This document shows positions 29,991 through 38,717 of a DNA stretch of 64,000 nt, piece by piece; position 1 is the stretch's first letter, and every line of letters begins with the position of its first letter. Below the pieces are notes generated by a model, which was given only the letters and a program-made list of their open reading frames with translations, searched no databases and was not told the DNA's origin. Origin of the DNA: Streptomyces achromogenes. GTDB lineage: Bacteria; Actinomycetota; Actinomycetes; Streptomycetales; Streptomycetaceae. Location of the stretch: contig NZ_JAUSYH010000001.1 of the NCBI RefSeq assembly GCF_030816715.1, forward strand, positions 6,262,001 through 6,326,000, written 5' to 3'. The translations under genes and the position numbers were made by a program.

Positions 29991-32900
29991 CGGCCGGAGA
30001 CGGGGCCGACTCGGCGACAGGCGCGGGTGCGGATGTGGGTCGGGACGGCGGAAGTGCCACGGCGGGCGCGGTCACGACGGGTGCCGGGTCGGCCGCACCG
30101 CCGCGGGGGACCCGACACGGATTCGGGGTCGGGTTCGGGGTCGGACACGGGTACCGATGCCGGGGCACGGCCGGGGCCGCGGGCACCGGGTCGGCGCCCA
30201 CGGCCGGGGCCGCGGGCACCGGGTCGGCGCACGCCGCGGCGGCGGGGGTTCCGGACGGCGGCTCACCGCCCGGGGAGGGCGACGTGCGGGCGGTGCCGGC
30301 TCAGGCCGGCGGGCCCCTGGCCGAACTGCTCGCCCGCAACGCGGCGACCGTGCCCGCGTACGGCGCGGACCTCAATCTGGCGGGCGTCCTGGAGCTGACG
30401 GCCACCTCTGTCGCGTCGGACGGCCCGCCCGGCGCGCTGTCCGGCTTCCTCGGCGGCACCGTCGGCGGTTCCCGTCCCGTCGCGACGGCCCCGGTGGAAC
30501 GCGCGCATCCCGCAGGGGAGTTCGCCGCCTTCGCGGTGAGCCCGGCGGCCGTTCTCGGCCTCGTCGGAGCACCGGGGAGCGGCCGTACGACGGAGCTCGC
30601 GGCGCTCGCCGCCCGCCGCTACCGGGCGCCCTGCCAGGAACCCACCCTGTGGCTGCGCGGCGCCGACCTGCGGGCCGAGGACGACTCGCTCGCCGACGCG
30701 GTCCGCCGCGCCCTGGCCAGGGCGGCACGCATCGTGACCGCGGGGCGGAGCACGCCGCGGACCGCCTTCTCCGGCCCGACGCACCCGCCGGCGACCTCGC
30801 AGACGCCGGGGACCCAAGGGATGCCTGGGACGGCGCAGACGGCGCAGACACCGGGGACGGCAGGGGCCTCGGGCAGGGCGGCCGCGGCGAGTGCGTTCGG
30901 CTCACCCGCCGCACCCGCTGCACCCGTCTCATCCGGTCTGTTCGGTTCATTCGGTGACTCGTCGGGCGGCGCCGGTCCGGACGACGTCACCCCCGAGCGG
31001 CTGGCCCGTGTCGCCCGGGCCGCAGGCCGCCCCCTGCTGCTGCTCCTCGACGGCCCCGAGGAGATGTCCCCGGTCCTCGCCCACCGGCTCGCCGACTGGA
31101 CCGAGGGCACCGCCGACTGGCTGCGGAAGACCGGCGCCCGGCTGGTGGTCGCGTGCCGGGCGGAGTACTGGGAGCGGGCGGGCGCGCGGTTCCCGCCGGA
31201 GACGCTGTACGGGACCGCTGCGGCGGCGGGCCCGCTACCGCCGTGCGTCCGCCTCGGCGACCTCACCCCCGACGAGGCGCGCGAGGCCCGCGCCCGCTAC
31301 GCCGTCCCCGAGAACGCGCTCGCCGCGCCCGACGACCGTCACCCCCTCACCCTCCGACTCCTCGCCGAGGTCCGGGCCGCCCTGCCCGGCCCCGCGGACC
31401 GGACCCAGGCCGACCTGACCCAGGCCGACCTGACCCCGGTCGACCGGACCCCCGTCGACCGGGACGCCGTGTTCGCCGCCCATCTCGACCTGATGTGCCT
31501 GCGCGTCGCCGTCCGCATCGCCGTCGACAACGGACTGCGGGGCGCGGCCGTGCGCCGTCTCGCGGCGAAGGTCTCCGGACAGGTCCACGAGGCCGCCCGC
31601 CGCAGCCTGGGACCGGGACAGGGCCAGCTGGACCGTGCCTCGTTCGAAGCGGTGTTCCCCTGGGGACCGGCGCCTGCCCGGCTCGGCGGCGGCAGCGGCT
31701 GGGCGTCGGCCGTCCTCACCGAGGGCCTCCTGGTGCCCGCGGGCGGCGGTTACCGCTTCGCCCACGAGGAACTCGCCGACTGGATCCAGGGCTTCCACCT
31801 CGACCTGGACGAGGCGCTGCGCGCGTTGGTCCACCGTCCCGACGCGCCCGGCGACGGCCACCGGCCGCCCGTGCCGCATCACCGCATCGGCCCCGTGATC
31901 CAGGCCCTGCTGCTCCTGGGCCGGCACCAGGGCCCTCACCGGCTCGCCGCGCGATTGCGTGAGCTGATCCACTCCCTGGAGGCCGACCCCGGCTCCTGGT
32001 GGGCCGCCCGGCTGCTCGCCGGAACCCTGCTGCGCGTCCCGGACGCGACGCCGTACACGGGCGTCCTGCGCCTGCTGGCGGACCGCGTCGGTGCAGGCGC
32101 CGCCGAGACCGGCGGCCCCTTCGCGGACCTCGGCCCCGGCTTCTGGACGGAACTCACCCTCCCCTGCGACGCCCGCCTCGACCTCCTGCGCCGCCTGGTC
32201 CTCGCCGACGGCGCCCCCCACGACGCGGACGCGCCCCGCTACCTGGACGTCGTGGCAGGTCTCCTCGCGGCCGACCCGGCCGCCGTGCAGCCGCACCTCA
32301 CACACTGGTTCGACGACGAGCGGCCGCTGCCCGCCACCCCGCACGCCACGGTGGCGACGGCCGCGCAGGCCCTGCTGCACACCCATCGACGCCGGGCCCT
32401 CGACGACCTCACCGACGTGCTCGTCGACTGCCCTCACCACCGCGCCGCCGAACTGCTCGCCGTGCTGGCCGAGGAGGAGCCGTCCGCGCTGTGCCGGGCC
32501 GTCGACCGCTGGGCGCACGACGAGCGCCCGGCCCGAAGGGTCGCGGCGGTCGCACACGCCCTGCGCGCCGCGCCGCGTGTGGCCATGGAGGCCGACCGCC
32601 GCCTGCTCCGGCACGCCGCCCTGGACCTGCTCGCCCGTCCCGCCGACGGCGCGCTGCACGGCGGGGCGCTCGCACTCCTCGTCCGCGACCCCGAGACACG
32701 GCCGCGGCACCTGCCGCGTGCCCTGGAGCGGTTCGCGGCCGTCGACGACCCGTATCTCCCGCCCGGCGCGCTGCTGCCCGCCCTGTCCACCGACCCCGGG
32801 CCGGTGCTGGACGCCTTCCGGGCGCGGCTGCTCGGGAGCGACCGGGCGGACGCGGGCAGGATCCTGCGGACGCTCGCCGGCGTCACCACCCCTTCCGCCC

Positions 32901-33523
32901 CCGCCCGCCGGATCGCGGTCCTGGTCCAGGAGGCCGGTGAGTCCCGGCCCGAGTGCGCAGGACATGTGGCCGCGTACGTCGACCGGCGTCTCGACCACGG
33001 GCCCGACGCCCGCCCCGTGGTCCTCCCGCTGGTCACAGGCCTGCTGGCCGACGGGAGTCCGGAGCCGGTCCGGGCCGCGCTGGCCGGGGTGCTGGCCGCC
33101 CCCGGCGCGCCCGGGTCCCGCCCGCTGCGGGACGAACTCCTGGAACACCTCCTCGCCCGCGAGCAGGCCCCCGCCGTCCTGTACGCCGTCCTGTACGCGG
33201 CCGCGGGCCGCGACGGCGAAGACCTGCGCGACCTCGTCCACCGCATCGGCCGCCTCCTCGTCCGCACCCCGGAAGGCGCGACCTGCTTCGACCGCGGGCT
33301 GGTCGACCTGGGCCGGCATGTGCCGGGTTTCGCCGCGCGGGCGGTGGAGTGGCTGTCGGAGGCGCCCGGAGAGTGGGCCGGCGTGGTCGGCCCCAGCGCC
33401 CGCCGCGCTCTGGAGTACCTGACCGGGTCCGGTGTCGGTGCCGGGGCCGCGCACGGGCAGGGGCAGTGGCGGGGGAGTGAGCCGGAGTCGGCGAGTGGGG
33501 CGGAGCCGCGTGTGACGGTGTGA
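29972..33523 (+). CDS. Large P-loop NTPase with helical-repeat C-terminus (3' part of split gene)
   Basis: Frame of 1183 residues from a GTG at 29972 with AGAGAG six bases upstream. The first 110 residues are Gly/Ala linker. Around 30105-30165 the most protein-like wording lies in yet another frame (DTDSGSGSGSDTGTDAG), so the linker may carry compensating indels. Walker A is GAPGSGRTTELA (near residue 200), and a Walker B-like strand is PLLLLLDGPEEM. About 700 residues of Leu/Ala-rich helical pairs resembling HEAT-type repeats follow. The architecture inactive protease + NTPase + repeats recalls STAND-type sensors, but no NACHT label can be proved by eye. It stands between truB and ribF with no partner genes. 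Function unknown. Confidence 0.65.
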   Translation: MAVGGPAAGDGADSATGAGADVGRDGGSATAGAVTTGAGSAAPPRGTRHGFGVGFGVGHGYRCRGTAGAAGTGSAPTAGAAGTGSAHAAAAGVPDGGSPPGEGDVRAVPAQAGGPLAELLARNAATVPAYGADLNLAGVLELTATSVASDGPPGALSGFLGGTVGGSRPVATAPVERAHPAGEFAAFAVSPAAVLGLVGAPGSGRTTELAALAARRYRAPCQEPTLWLRGADLRAEDDSLADAVRRALARAARIVTAGRSTPRTAFSGPTHPPATSQTPGTQGMPGTAQTAQTPGTAGASGRAAAASAFGSPAAPAAPVSSGLFGSFGDSSGGAGPDDVTPERLARVARAAGRPLLLLLDGPEEMSPVLAHRLADWTEGTADWLRKTGARLVVACRAEYWERAGARFPPETLYGTAAAAGPLPPCVRLGDLTPDEAREARARYAVPENALAAPDDRHPLTLRLLAEVRAALPGPADRTQADLTQADLTPVDRTPVDRDAVFAAHLDLMCLRVAVRIAVDNGLRGAAVRRLAAKVSGQVHEAARRSLGPGQGQLDRASFEAVFPWGPAPARLGGGSGWASAVLTEGLLVPAGGGYRFAHEELADWIQGFHLDLDEALRALVHRPDAPGDGHRPPVPHHRIGPVIQALLLLGRHQGPHRLAARLRELIHSLEADPGSWWAARLLAGTLLRVPDATPYTGVLRLLADRVGAGAAETGGPFADLGPGFWTELTLPCDARLDLLRRLVLADGAPHDADAPRYLDVVAGLLAADPAAVQPHLTHWFDDERPLPATPHATVATAAQALLHTHRRRALDDLTDVLVDCPHHRAAELLAVLAEEEPSALCRAVDRWAHDERPARRVAAVAHALRAAPRVAMEADRRLLRHAALDLLARPADGALHGGALALLVRDPETRPRHLPRALERFAAVDDPYLPPGALLPALSTDPGPVLDAFRARLLGSDRADAGRILRTLAGVTTPSAPARRIAVLVQEAGESRPECAGHVAAYVDRRLDHGPDARPVVLPLVTGLLADGSPEPVRAALAGVLAAPGAPGSRPLRDELLEHLLAREQAPAVLYAVLYAAAGRDGEDLRDLVHRIGRLLVRTPEGATCFDRGLVDLGRHVPGFAARAVEWLSEAPGEWAGVVGPSARRALEYLTGSGVGAGAAHGQGQWRGSEPESASGAEPRVTV

Positions 33524-33688
33524 CGCCGCGGTGCGCGAGCCGGTCATGGGCCCGCTCACGTGGGCCGTCTCACGTGGGCCGGGTCACAGCCTCCATGCCG
33601 ATGCGGGCGGGAAGCACCCGGCATGGCACCCTTAGTCCTGCGTAAGAGGCAAGAGCAGACACGGACAAGGGTTCGAGGAGCGGTCACA

Positions 33689-34639
33689 GTGCAGCGCTGG
33701 CGTGGCTTGGCAGACATCCCCGAGGACTGGGGACGCAGCGTCGTCACCATCGGCTCCTACGACGGTGTCCACCGGGGTCACCAGCTGATCATCCGGCACG
33801 CCGTCGACCGGGCCCGCGAACTGGGCGTTCCGGCCGTCGTCGTCACCTTCGACCCGCACCCCAGCGAGGTCGTCCGTCCCGGCAGCCATCCGCCCCTGCT
33901 CGCCCCGCACCACCGCCGCGCCGAACTGATGGCGGACCTGGGTGTCGACGCCGTCCTCATCCTGCCGTTCACCACCGAGTTCTCGAAGCTCTCGCCCGCC
34001 GAGTTCGTCGTGAAGGTCCTGGTCGACAGGCTGCACGCCAAGGCGGTCGTCGAGGGACCGAACTTCCGCTTCGGCCACAAGGCGGCAGGCGACGTCGAGT
34101 TCCTCATCGAGCAGGGCAAGGTGTACGACTTCGAGGTGGAGGTCGTCGACCTGTACGTGCGCGGCGAGGCCGGCGGCGGCGAACCGTTCTCCTCGACCCT
34201 GACCCGGCGTCTCGTCGCGGAGGGCGACCTCGCGGGCGCGGCGGAGATCCTCGGCCGTCCGCACCGGGTGGAGGGCGTCGTGGTGCGCGGGGCACAGCGC
34301 GGGCGCGAACTCGGCTTCCCGACCGCCAACGTGGAGACCCTGCCCCACACGGCGATCCCGGCGGACGGTGTCTACGCGGGCTGGCTGCACGTGGACGGCG
34401 AGGCGATGCCCGCCGCGATCTCCGTCGGCACCAACCCGCAGTTCGACGGCACCGAACGCACGGTGGAGGCGTACGCCATCGACCGCGTCGGCCTCGACCT
34501 CTACGGCCTGCACGTCGCCGTCGACTTCCTGGCCTTCGTGCGCGGCCAGGCGAAGTTCGACTCCCTGGACGGGCTGTTGGTGCAGATGGCGGAGGACGTG
34601 AAGCGCTGCCGGGAACTGGTGGCGGCGCAGGAGCGGTAG
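33689..34639 (+). CDS. ribF: Bifunctional riboflavin kinase / FAD synthetase
   Basis: Protein of 316 residues that phosphorylates riboflavin to FMN and adenylates it to FAD. The N-terminal adenylyltransferase domain has SYDGVHRGHQ (HxGH-type site near residue 28) and FRFGHKAAGD. The C-terminal flavokinase domain has RGRELGFPTANV and GTNPQFDGTERTVEAYAID. GAGGAG stands eight bases before the GTG at 33689; the open frame upstream has no ribosome binding site. Two copies of CTCACGTGGGCCG lie in the upstream gap near 33555-33580. Confidence 0.95.
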   Translation: MQRWRGLADIPEDWGRSVVTIGSYDGVHRGHQLIIRHAVDRARELGVPAVVVTFDPHPSEVVRPGSHPPLLAPHHRRAELMADLGVDAVLILPFTTEFSKLSPAEFVVKVLVDRLHAKAVVEGPNFRFGHKAAGDVEFLIEQGKVYDFEVEVVDLYVRGEAGGGEPFSSTLTRRLVAEGDLAGAAEILGRPHRVEGVVVRGAQRGRELGFPTANVETLPHTAIPADGVYAGWLHVDGEAMPAAISVGTNPQFDGTERTVEAYAIDRVGLDLYGLHVAVDFLAFVRGQAKFDSLDGLLVQMAEDVKRCRELVAAQER

Positions 34640-34689
34640 CAGGGCGCAGGAAGCAGGAGCGGTGACCGGCGGGCTGTTTCGGCCCGTCC

Positions 34690-34749
34690 GGAGAGACGCC
34701 GAGGGGCGGTCGGTGTCCAGGACACCGACCGCCCCTCCGCCGTCTCTCC
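34690..34749. terminator. Long bidirectional terminator between ribF and the EspI-like gene
   Basis: An inner inverted repeat with 18-bp perfect arms (34701-34718 and 34720-34737) around a single base is flanked by an outer 9-bp pair GGAGAGACG/CGTCTCTCC (34690-34698, 34741-34749). It lies exactly between two converging genes and marks the border between the housekeeping block and the ESX locus. Confidence 0.88.
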
Positions 34750-34770
34750 ATGTGCTCGGTACTGCCCCTG

Positions 34771-37700
34771 CTACTGCTGCGGCGGCTGAGGCTGCGGCGT
34801 TTGCGGCGCCTCGGGAGCCTGGGGGTACGGCGACTGCCCGGGCTGCTCGTGCTGCTGCGGGTAGCCGTAGCCGGCCGGGGGATATCCGGGATGCGGTTGC
34901 TGCGGATGCTGGGGCTGGGCGTAGGGCTCCTGACCCGGTTGCGGCTGGGGCTGCTGCGGCGGATACGGCTGACCCGGCTGCTGCGGGTACGGCTGGGCCG
35001 GCGGTAGCCCCTGGGGCACGCCCTGCTGCGGGTACGGCTGGACGGGCTGGGGCGCCTGCGGCGGATAGGGGTAGCCCGCCTGGGACGGATAGGGCTGTCC
35101 CGGCATGGGCTGCCCCGGCATCGGCTGTCCGGGCATCGGCTGTCCCGGCATCGGCGGGGCGGCAACCGGGGGCGGGTTGCCGTCGTTGGTCCACAGACCC
35201 TGACGCTGCTGGTGGCGGATGAAGTCCTCCGCGACCAACGCCGTGAGGTTGAAATAGGCCTCGCGCACCTTCGGCCGCATCATGTCGAGGTCCACCTCCG
35301 CACCCGCGGCGAGGTGCTCGTCGAACGGCACGACGACCACACCGCGGCAGCGGGTCTCGAAGTGCGACACGATGTCGTCCACCTTGATCATCTTGCCGGT
35401 CTCGCGCACCCCGGAGATCACCGTGAGGGACCGCGAGACGAGCTCGGCGTACCCGTGCGCGGACAGCCAGTCCAGCGTCGTGCTGGCGCTGCTCGCGCCG
35501 TCCACGGACGGTGTGGAGATGATGATGAGCTGGTCGGCGAGGTCGAGCACCCCGCGCATCGCGCTGTAGAGCAGACCGGTGCCGGAGTCGGTGAGGATGA
35601 TCGGGTACTGGTTGCCGAGCACCTCGATGGCGCGCCGGTAGTCCTCGTCGTTGAAGGCCGTGGACACCGCCGGGTCGACGTCGTTGGCGATGATCTCCAG
35701 GCCGGACGGCGCCTGGGAGGTGAACCGCCGGATGTCCATGTAGGAGTTGAGGTACGGGATCGCCTGGACGAGGTCACGGATCGTGGCTCCCGTCTCCCGG
35801 CGCACCCGTCGGCCGAGCGTGCCGGCGTCCGGGTTGGCGTCGATCGCGAGGATCTTGTCCTGGCGCTCGGTGGCCAGGGTTGCGCCCAGCGCGGTGGTCG
35901 TCGTGGTCTTGCCCACGCCGCCCTTGAGGCTGATGACGGCGATCCGGTAGCACGACAGCACCGGCGTGCGGATCAGCTCCAGCTTGCGCTGCCGCTCCGC
36001 CTCCTCCTTCTTCCCGCCGAGCTTGAAACGGGAGGACGCGGCGGTCGGCCGGCCGCTCTTCGCCTTCTGCTTCTTGTTGTTGAGCAGGCGGTCGGACGAC
36101 AGCTCCACGGCGGCCGTGTAACCCAGGGGCGCGGCACCGGGGTTGACGGGCTGCCGCTGGTCGTGCTGGATCGGCTGCGGCCAGGCGGCCCCGGCCCGCG
36201 GGTCCACCGGCTGCTGGGGAGCCTGCGGGGCCTGCGGCTGCTCGGGCTGCGGTGCCTGGGGGGCCTGCGGCGCGGGCGGCTGGGGGAAGCCGTAGGCGCC
36301 GGGGGCGGCAGGCGGGGCCGGCTGCGGTCCAGGGAAGCCAGGACCGCCGGGGGCGTTGGGCGCGGGCGGCTGGGGGAATCCCTGCGGTGCCGCCGGCGCG
36401 AAGTCCTGACCGCCGGCCGCAGGGGGCTGTCCGTCGCCCGGCTGCGGAATCCCGGGCTGCGGAATCCCGGGCTGCGGGAATCCGGGCTGGGCTTGGGGTG
36501 TCTGGGCGACCTGCGGCTGCGGGGCCTGCGGCGCGGGCGCCTGGGGGAAGCCGTAGCCACCGGGGACGGCGGGCGGCGTCGGGTGCGGGTGCGGCTGCTG
36601 TGCGGCTGCGGCGGGGGACGCCGCTGGATCCGGGTTGTGCTGCGGGAAGCCGTAACCGCCGGGTGCGGCGGGCGGCTGGGCGGCCGGAGGCGCCGGCTGG
36701 GGGCCCGGCACCGGAGCGTGGGCAGGAGCGGCGGGAGGCATCGCGGGGCCCGCGTGGTGCTGCGGGAAACCGTAACCGCCGGGAACGCCGGGCGGGTTCG
36801 GGGCCGGGGCGACGCCGGGCGGCGGAAAACCGTAGCCCGGCTGCGGGGCCTGGGGTTGCTGCGGGGCCGCGGCCGGGGCCTGGGCCTGCGGCTGCGGGGC
36901 CTGGGGAGCCGGGGGGTGAGGGAAGCCGTAACCGGGCTGCGGTCCGGCCGGAGCGGGCTGCTGGGCCGCCGGGTTCCAGCCGGCCGGTGCCTGGGCCGCG
37001 GCGTCGGCAGGCTGGGGCTGTGCCGGCCACTGGGCCGCCGAAGCGGGGGCCGCGGGCTCGTACGACGGCGGCAGCGGCGGCAGTTCGCCGTGCGGGGCCG
37101 GCGGGGGAGTCCAGGCGGCAGGGGCGGCGGGAACGGGGTGCTGGGGAGCGGCAGCGTCGCTCTGCGGAACGCTGTCCTGCGGCTCGGCTGCGGATTCCGG
37201 GGCGGCGGCCACGGCGGCGGCGCTGTCGGGCGACGGTGCCGCCACGACACCGGCGTCCGGGCCCTCGGGCCGGGCCGTGGGATCGGTCCCGGGCTGGGCC
37301 CCGGCCGTGGCGTCCGCCTCCGCATTCGCCTTCGCGTCCGCAGCAGCGTCGGCGTCCGCCTTCGCCTCCGCCGGCGCTTCCGTATCGGCTGCGGCGGTGT
37401 CACCGTCCGCGTCCGTGACCACCGATGCGTTCGGGTCCGACGCATCCGTGGAGGGGGTTGTCTCGTTGCTCTCGGACACCGGGGAGACCTCCGGAGAGGA
37501 ATCCGCGGACGTCGTCCCGGGGGACTCGGCCGGTTCGTCGGTGGGGACGGGCCCGGCGGGCTCGACGGGCGTCTCGTCGACACCTGCGGGAGTCGTCGCG
37601 TCGACGGGTGCTTCGCCGTCGGTGGTGGTGGCGGTGTCGTGCGTCTCCGCGGGCTTGCCGGGTGCGGCCTGCACCGTGGCGGCGTGCTCCGCGATGTCAC

Positions 37701-38397
37701 GCCGGAGTGCGGCCGACGAGAAGCGCATGGTGGCACCGCTCTCGAGGTCGCCGTTGCCGTTGCCGTCGTCGCCTCCCTCGGCGCCCGCGTGGGGGCCCGC
37801 GCCCGCAGATCCCCAAGGCGCTGCCGGCTGCCCCTGGGGCTGCGGCTGAACGTGGGGCTGGGACTGAACGTGGGGCTGCGGCTGGGGCTGTGCGTGGGGT
37901 TGCGGCGCGAAGCCGCCGCCCGGCGGAACGCCGGGCGCCTGGGCCGGTTCAGCGGCGAAGGGCGCGGCAGGAGGCACGGCGGGATCCACCGGGCCGACGG
38001 GATCCACCGGGCCGGCAGGGTGCGCCGGGCCGGCAGGATTCACCGGACCCGGGGCGTTTGAGGGGGCGGCCGGCACAGGAGGGGCCGTGGGCGCGCCGGG
38101 CGGCGGAGGCGTGGCCGACCCGAAGGGCGCCCCCGGAGCAGGCGGCGTGACCGGACCGCCCGGACCGCCCGGGACGCCCGGGGCTCCGGGCGCCGGCGGC
38201 GCGGCAGGAGCGGCAGGCGTGCCGGGCGCGGGTGTCGCGCCCGGTGCCGAACCGCCTCCCGCATTCTGCGTGTACCAGGCCGGCGGCGCGTAGTCGATGG
38301 TGAACTCGCCCGTCGCCTCGACGGCGGATTCCGCGTCGGGCTGGTCATCGCCGGGTGTGGCCCAGCCCCCGCGGATGCCGTCCCGATCGCTGCTCAC
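34771..38397 (-). CDS. EspI-like protein: Pro-rich region plus ParA/MinD-type ATPase
   Basis: Protein of 1208 residues. About 770 residues of Pro/Ala/Gln-rich low complexity, with repeated GGYGFPQ words at 570-740, precede a ParA/MinD-type ATPase. The deviant Walker A is VISLKGGVGKTTTTT (near residue 820-830), then AIDANPDAGTLGRRV and an IILTDSGTGLLYSAM switch region. A last 130 residues are Pro/Gln-rich again with a PGQPM tandem repeat. The GTG at 38397 has AGGAGG. Mycobacterial EspI of ESX-1 has the same plan, Pro-rich head plus ATPase; that match is by architecture. It lies downstream of eccE on the same strand, so a role in regulating or docking the secretion machine is likely. A frame of 949 codons on the opposite strand is a composition shadow. 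Confidence 0.8.
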   Translation of the reverse strand: MSSDRDGIRGGWATPGDDQPDAESAVEATGEFTIDYAPPAWYTQNAGGGSAPGATPAPGTPAAPAAPPAPGAPGVPGGPGGPVTPPAPGAPFGSATPPPPGAPTAPPVPAAPSNAPGPVNPAGPAHPAGPVDPVGPVDPAVPPAAPFAAEPAQAPGVPPGGGFAPQPHAQPQPQPHVQSQPHVQPQPQGQPAAPWGSAGAGPHAGAEGGDDGNGNGDLESGATMRFSSAALRRDIAEHAATVQAAPGKPAETHDTATTTDGEAPVDATTPAGVDETPVEPAGPVPTDEPAESPGTTSADSSPEVSPVSESNETTPSTDASDPNASVVTDADGDTAAADTEAPAEAKADADAAADAKANAEADATAGAQPGTDPTARPEGPDAGVVAAPSPDSAAAVAAAPESAAEPQDSVPQSDAAAPQHPVPAAPAAWTPPPAPHGELPPLPPSYEPAAPASAAQWPAQPQPADAAAQAPAGWNPAAQQPAPAGPQPGYGFPHPPAPQAPQPQAQAPAAAPQQPQAPQPGYGFPPPGVAPAPNPPGVPGGYGFPQHHAGPAMPPAAPAHAPVPGPQPAPPAAQPPAAPGGYGFPQHNPDPAASPAAAAQQPHPHPTPPAVPGGYGFPQAPAPQAPQPQVAQTPQAQPGFPQPGIPQPGIPQPGDGQPPAAGGQDFAPAAPQGFPQPPAPNAPGGPGFPGPQPAPPAAPGAYGFPQPPAPQAPQAPQPEQPQAPQAPQQPVDPRAGAAWPQPIQHDQRQPVNPGAAPLGYTAAVELSSDRLLNNKKQKAKSGRPTAASSRFKLGGKKEEAERQRKLELIRTPVLSCYRIAVISLKGGVGKTTTTTALGATLATERQDKILAIDANPDAGTLGRRVRRETGATIRDLVQAIPYLNSYMDIRRFTSQAPSGLEIIANDVDPAVSTAFNDEDYRRAIEVLGNQYPIILTDSGTGLLYSAMRGVLDLADQLIIISTPSVDGASSASTTLDWLSAHGYAELVSRSLTVISGVRETGKMIKVDDIVSHFETRCRGVVVVPFDEHLAAGAEVDLDMMRPKVREAYFNLTALVAEDFIRHQQRQGLWTNDGNPPPVAAPPMPGQPMPGQPMPGQPMPGQPYPSQAGYPYPPQAPQPVQPYPQQGVPQGLPPAQPYPQQPGQPYPPQQPQPQPGQEPYAQPQHPQQPHPGYPPAGYGYPQQHEQPGQSPYPQAPEAPQTPQPQPPQQ
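35091..35158. repeat. 15-bp coding tandem repeat (PGQPM) in EspI-like gene
   Basis: Four near-identical 15-base units read on the minus strand as PGQPM-PGQPM-PGQPM-PGQPY. They differ only in synonymous changes and a final codon. The number of units may vary between strains. Confidence 0.75.
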
Positions 38398-38717
38398 AGT
38401 TCCTCCTGGTTGGTCGAGCACCCTCATGCCGTGCCGAAGCGACCGTTTCTGTCGTCCGATGTGGGTTCGCGGCCGTCTGACGTCGTCGGATGTGCGGGCC
38501 CTCCCCCGGGGGCGCCGACGTCCACCCCACGGTTTCCGGCCCTGCACCCCGTACCAGCCTAATCACCGAACGGCCCGCCCCGGCAGGCCCGCCCACCTCT
38601 CGGCACCGGTCCGTCACGTCACGCACCGCCCGAAAGGCCGCGCGGGCACGCCGGAGTGCGCGATAAAACGGCCATAGTGCCCGAAATGCCGCGCAGTTGA
38701 CGGAGGCGCGGCGGGCC
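38398..38717. other. 320-base gap upstream of the EspI-like gene
   Basis: No gene seen. It should hold the promoter of the EspI-like gene (AGGAGG at 38403-38408 region) and is the only sizeable break in the minus-strand eccE-to-espI run. A region of lower GC (GATAAAACGGCCATAG, 38660-38676) is the most promoter-like part; no sure -10/-35 pair was found. Confidence 0.4.

Noticed and set aside
30000..30957. Continuation of the trypsin-like frame as a real protein tail
   Set aside because: It is Arg/Gly-rich text overlapping nearly 1 kb of the NTPase frame, whose Walker motifs and composition are clearly coding.
36240..36960. Repeated 40-60 base words, possible CRISPR
   Set aside because: They encode GGYGFPQ-type protein repeats in frame with the EspI-like gene, with irregular spacing and no cas genes.
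35212..38061. Open frame of 949 codons on the plus strand
   Set aside because: It is antisense to the Pro-rich EspI-like gene; its Arg/Gly/Leu text comes from complementing Pro/Gln/Ala codons and it has no ribosome binding site.
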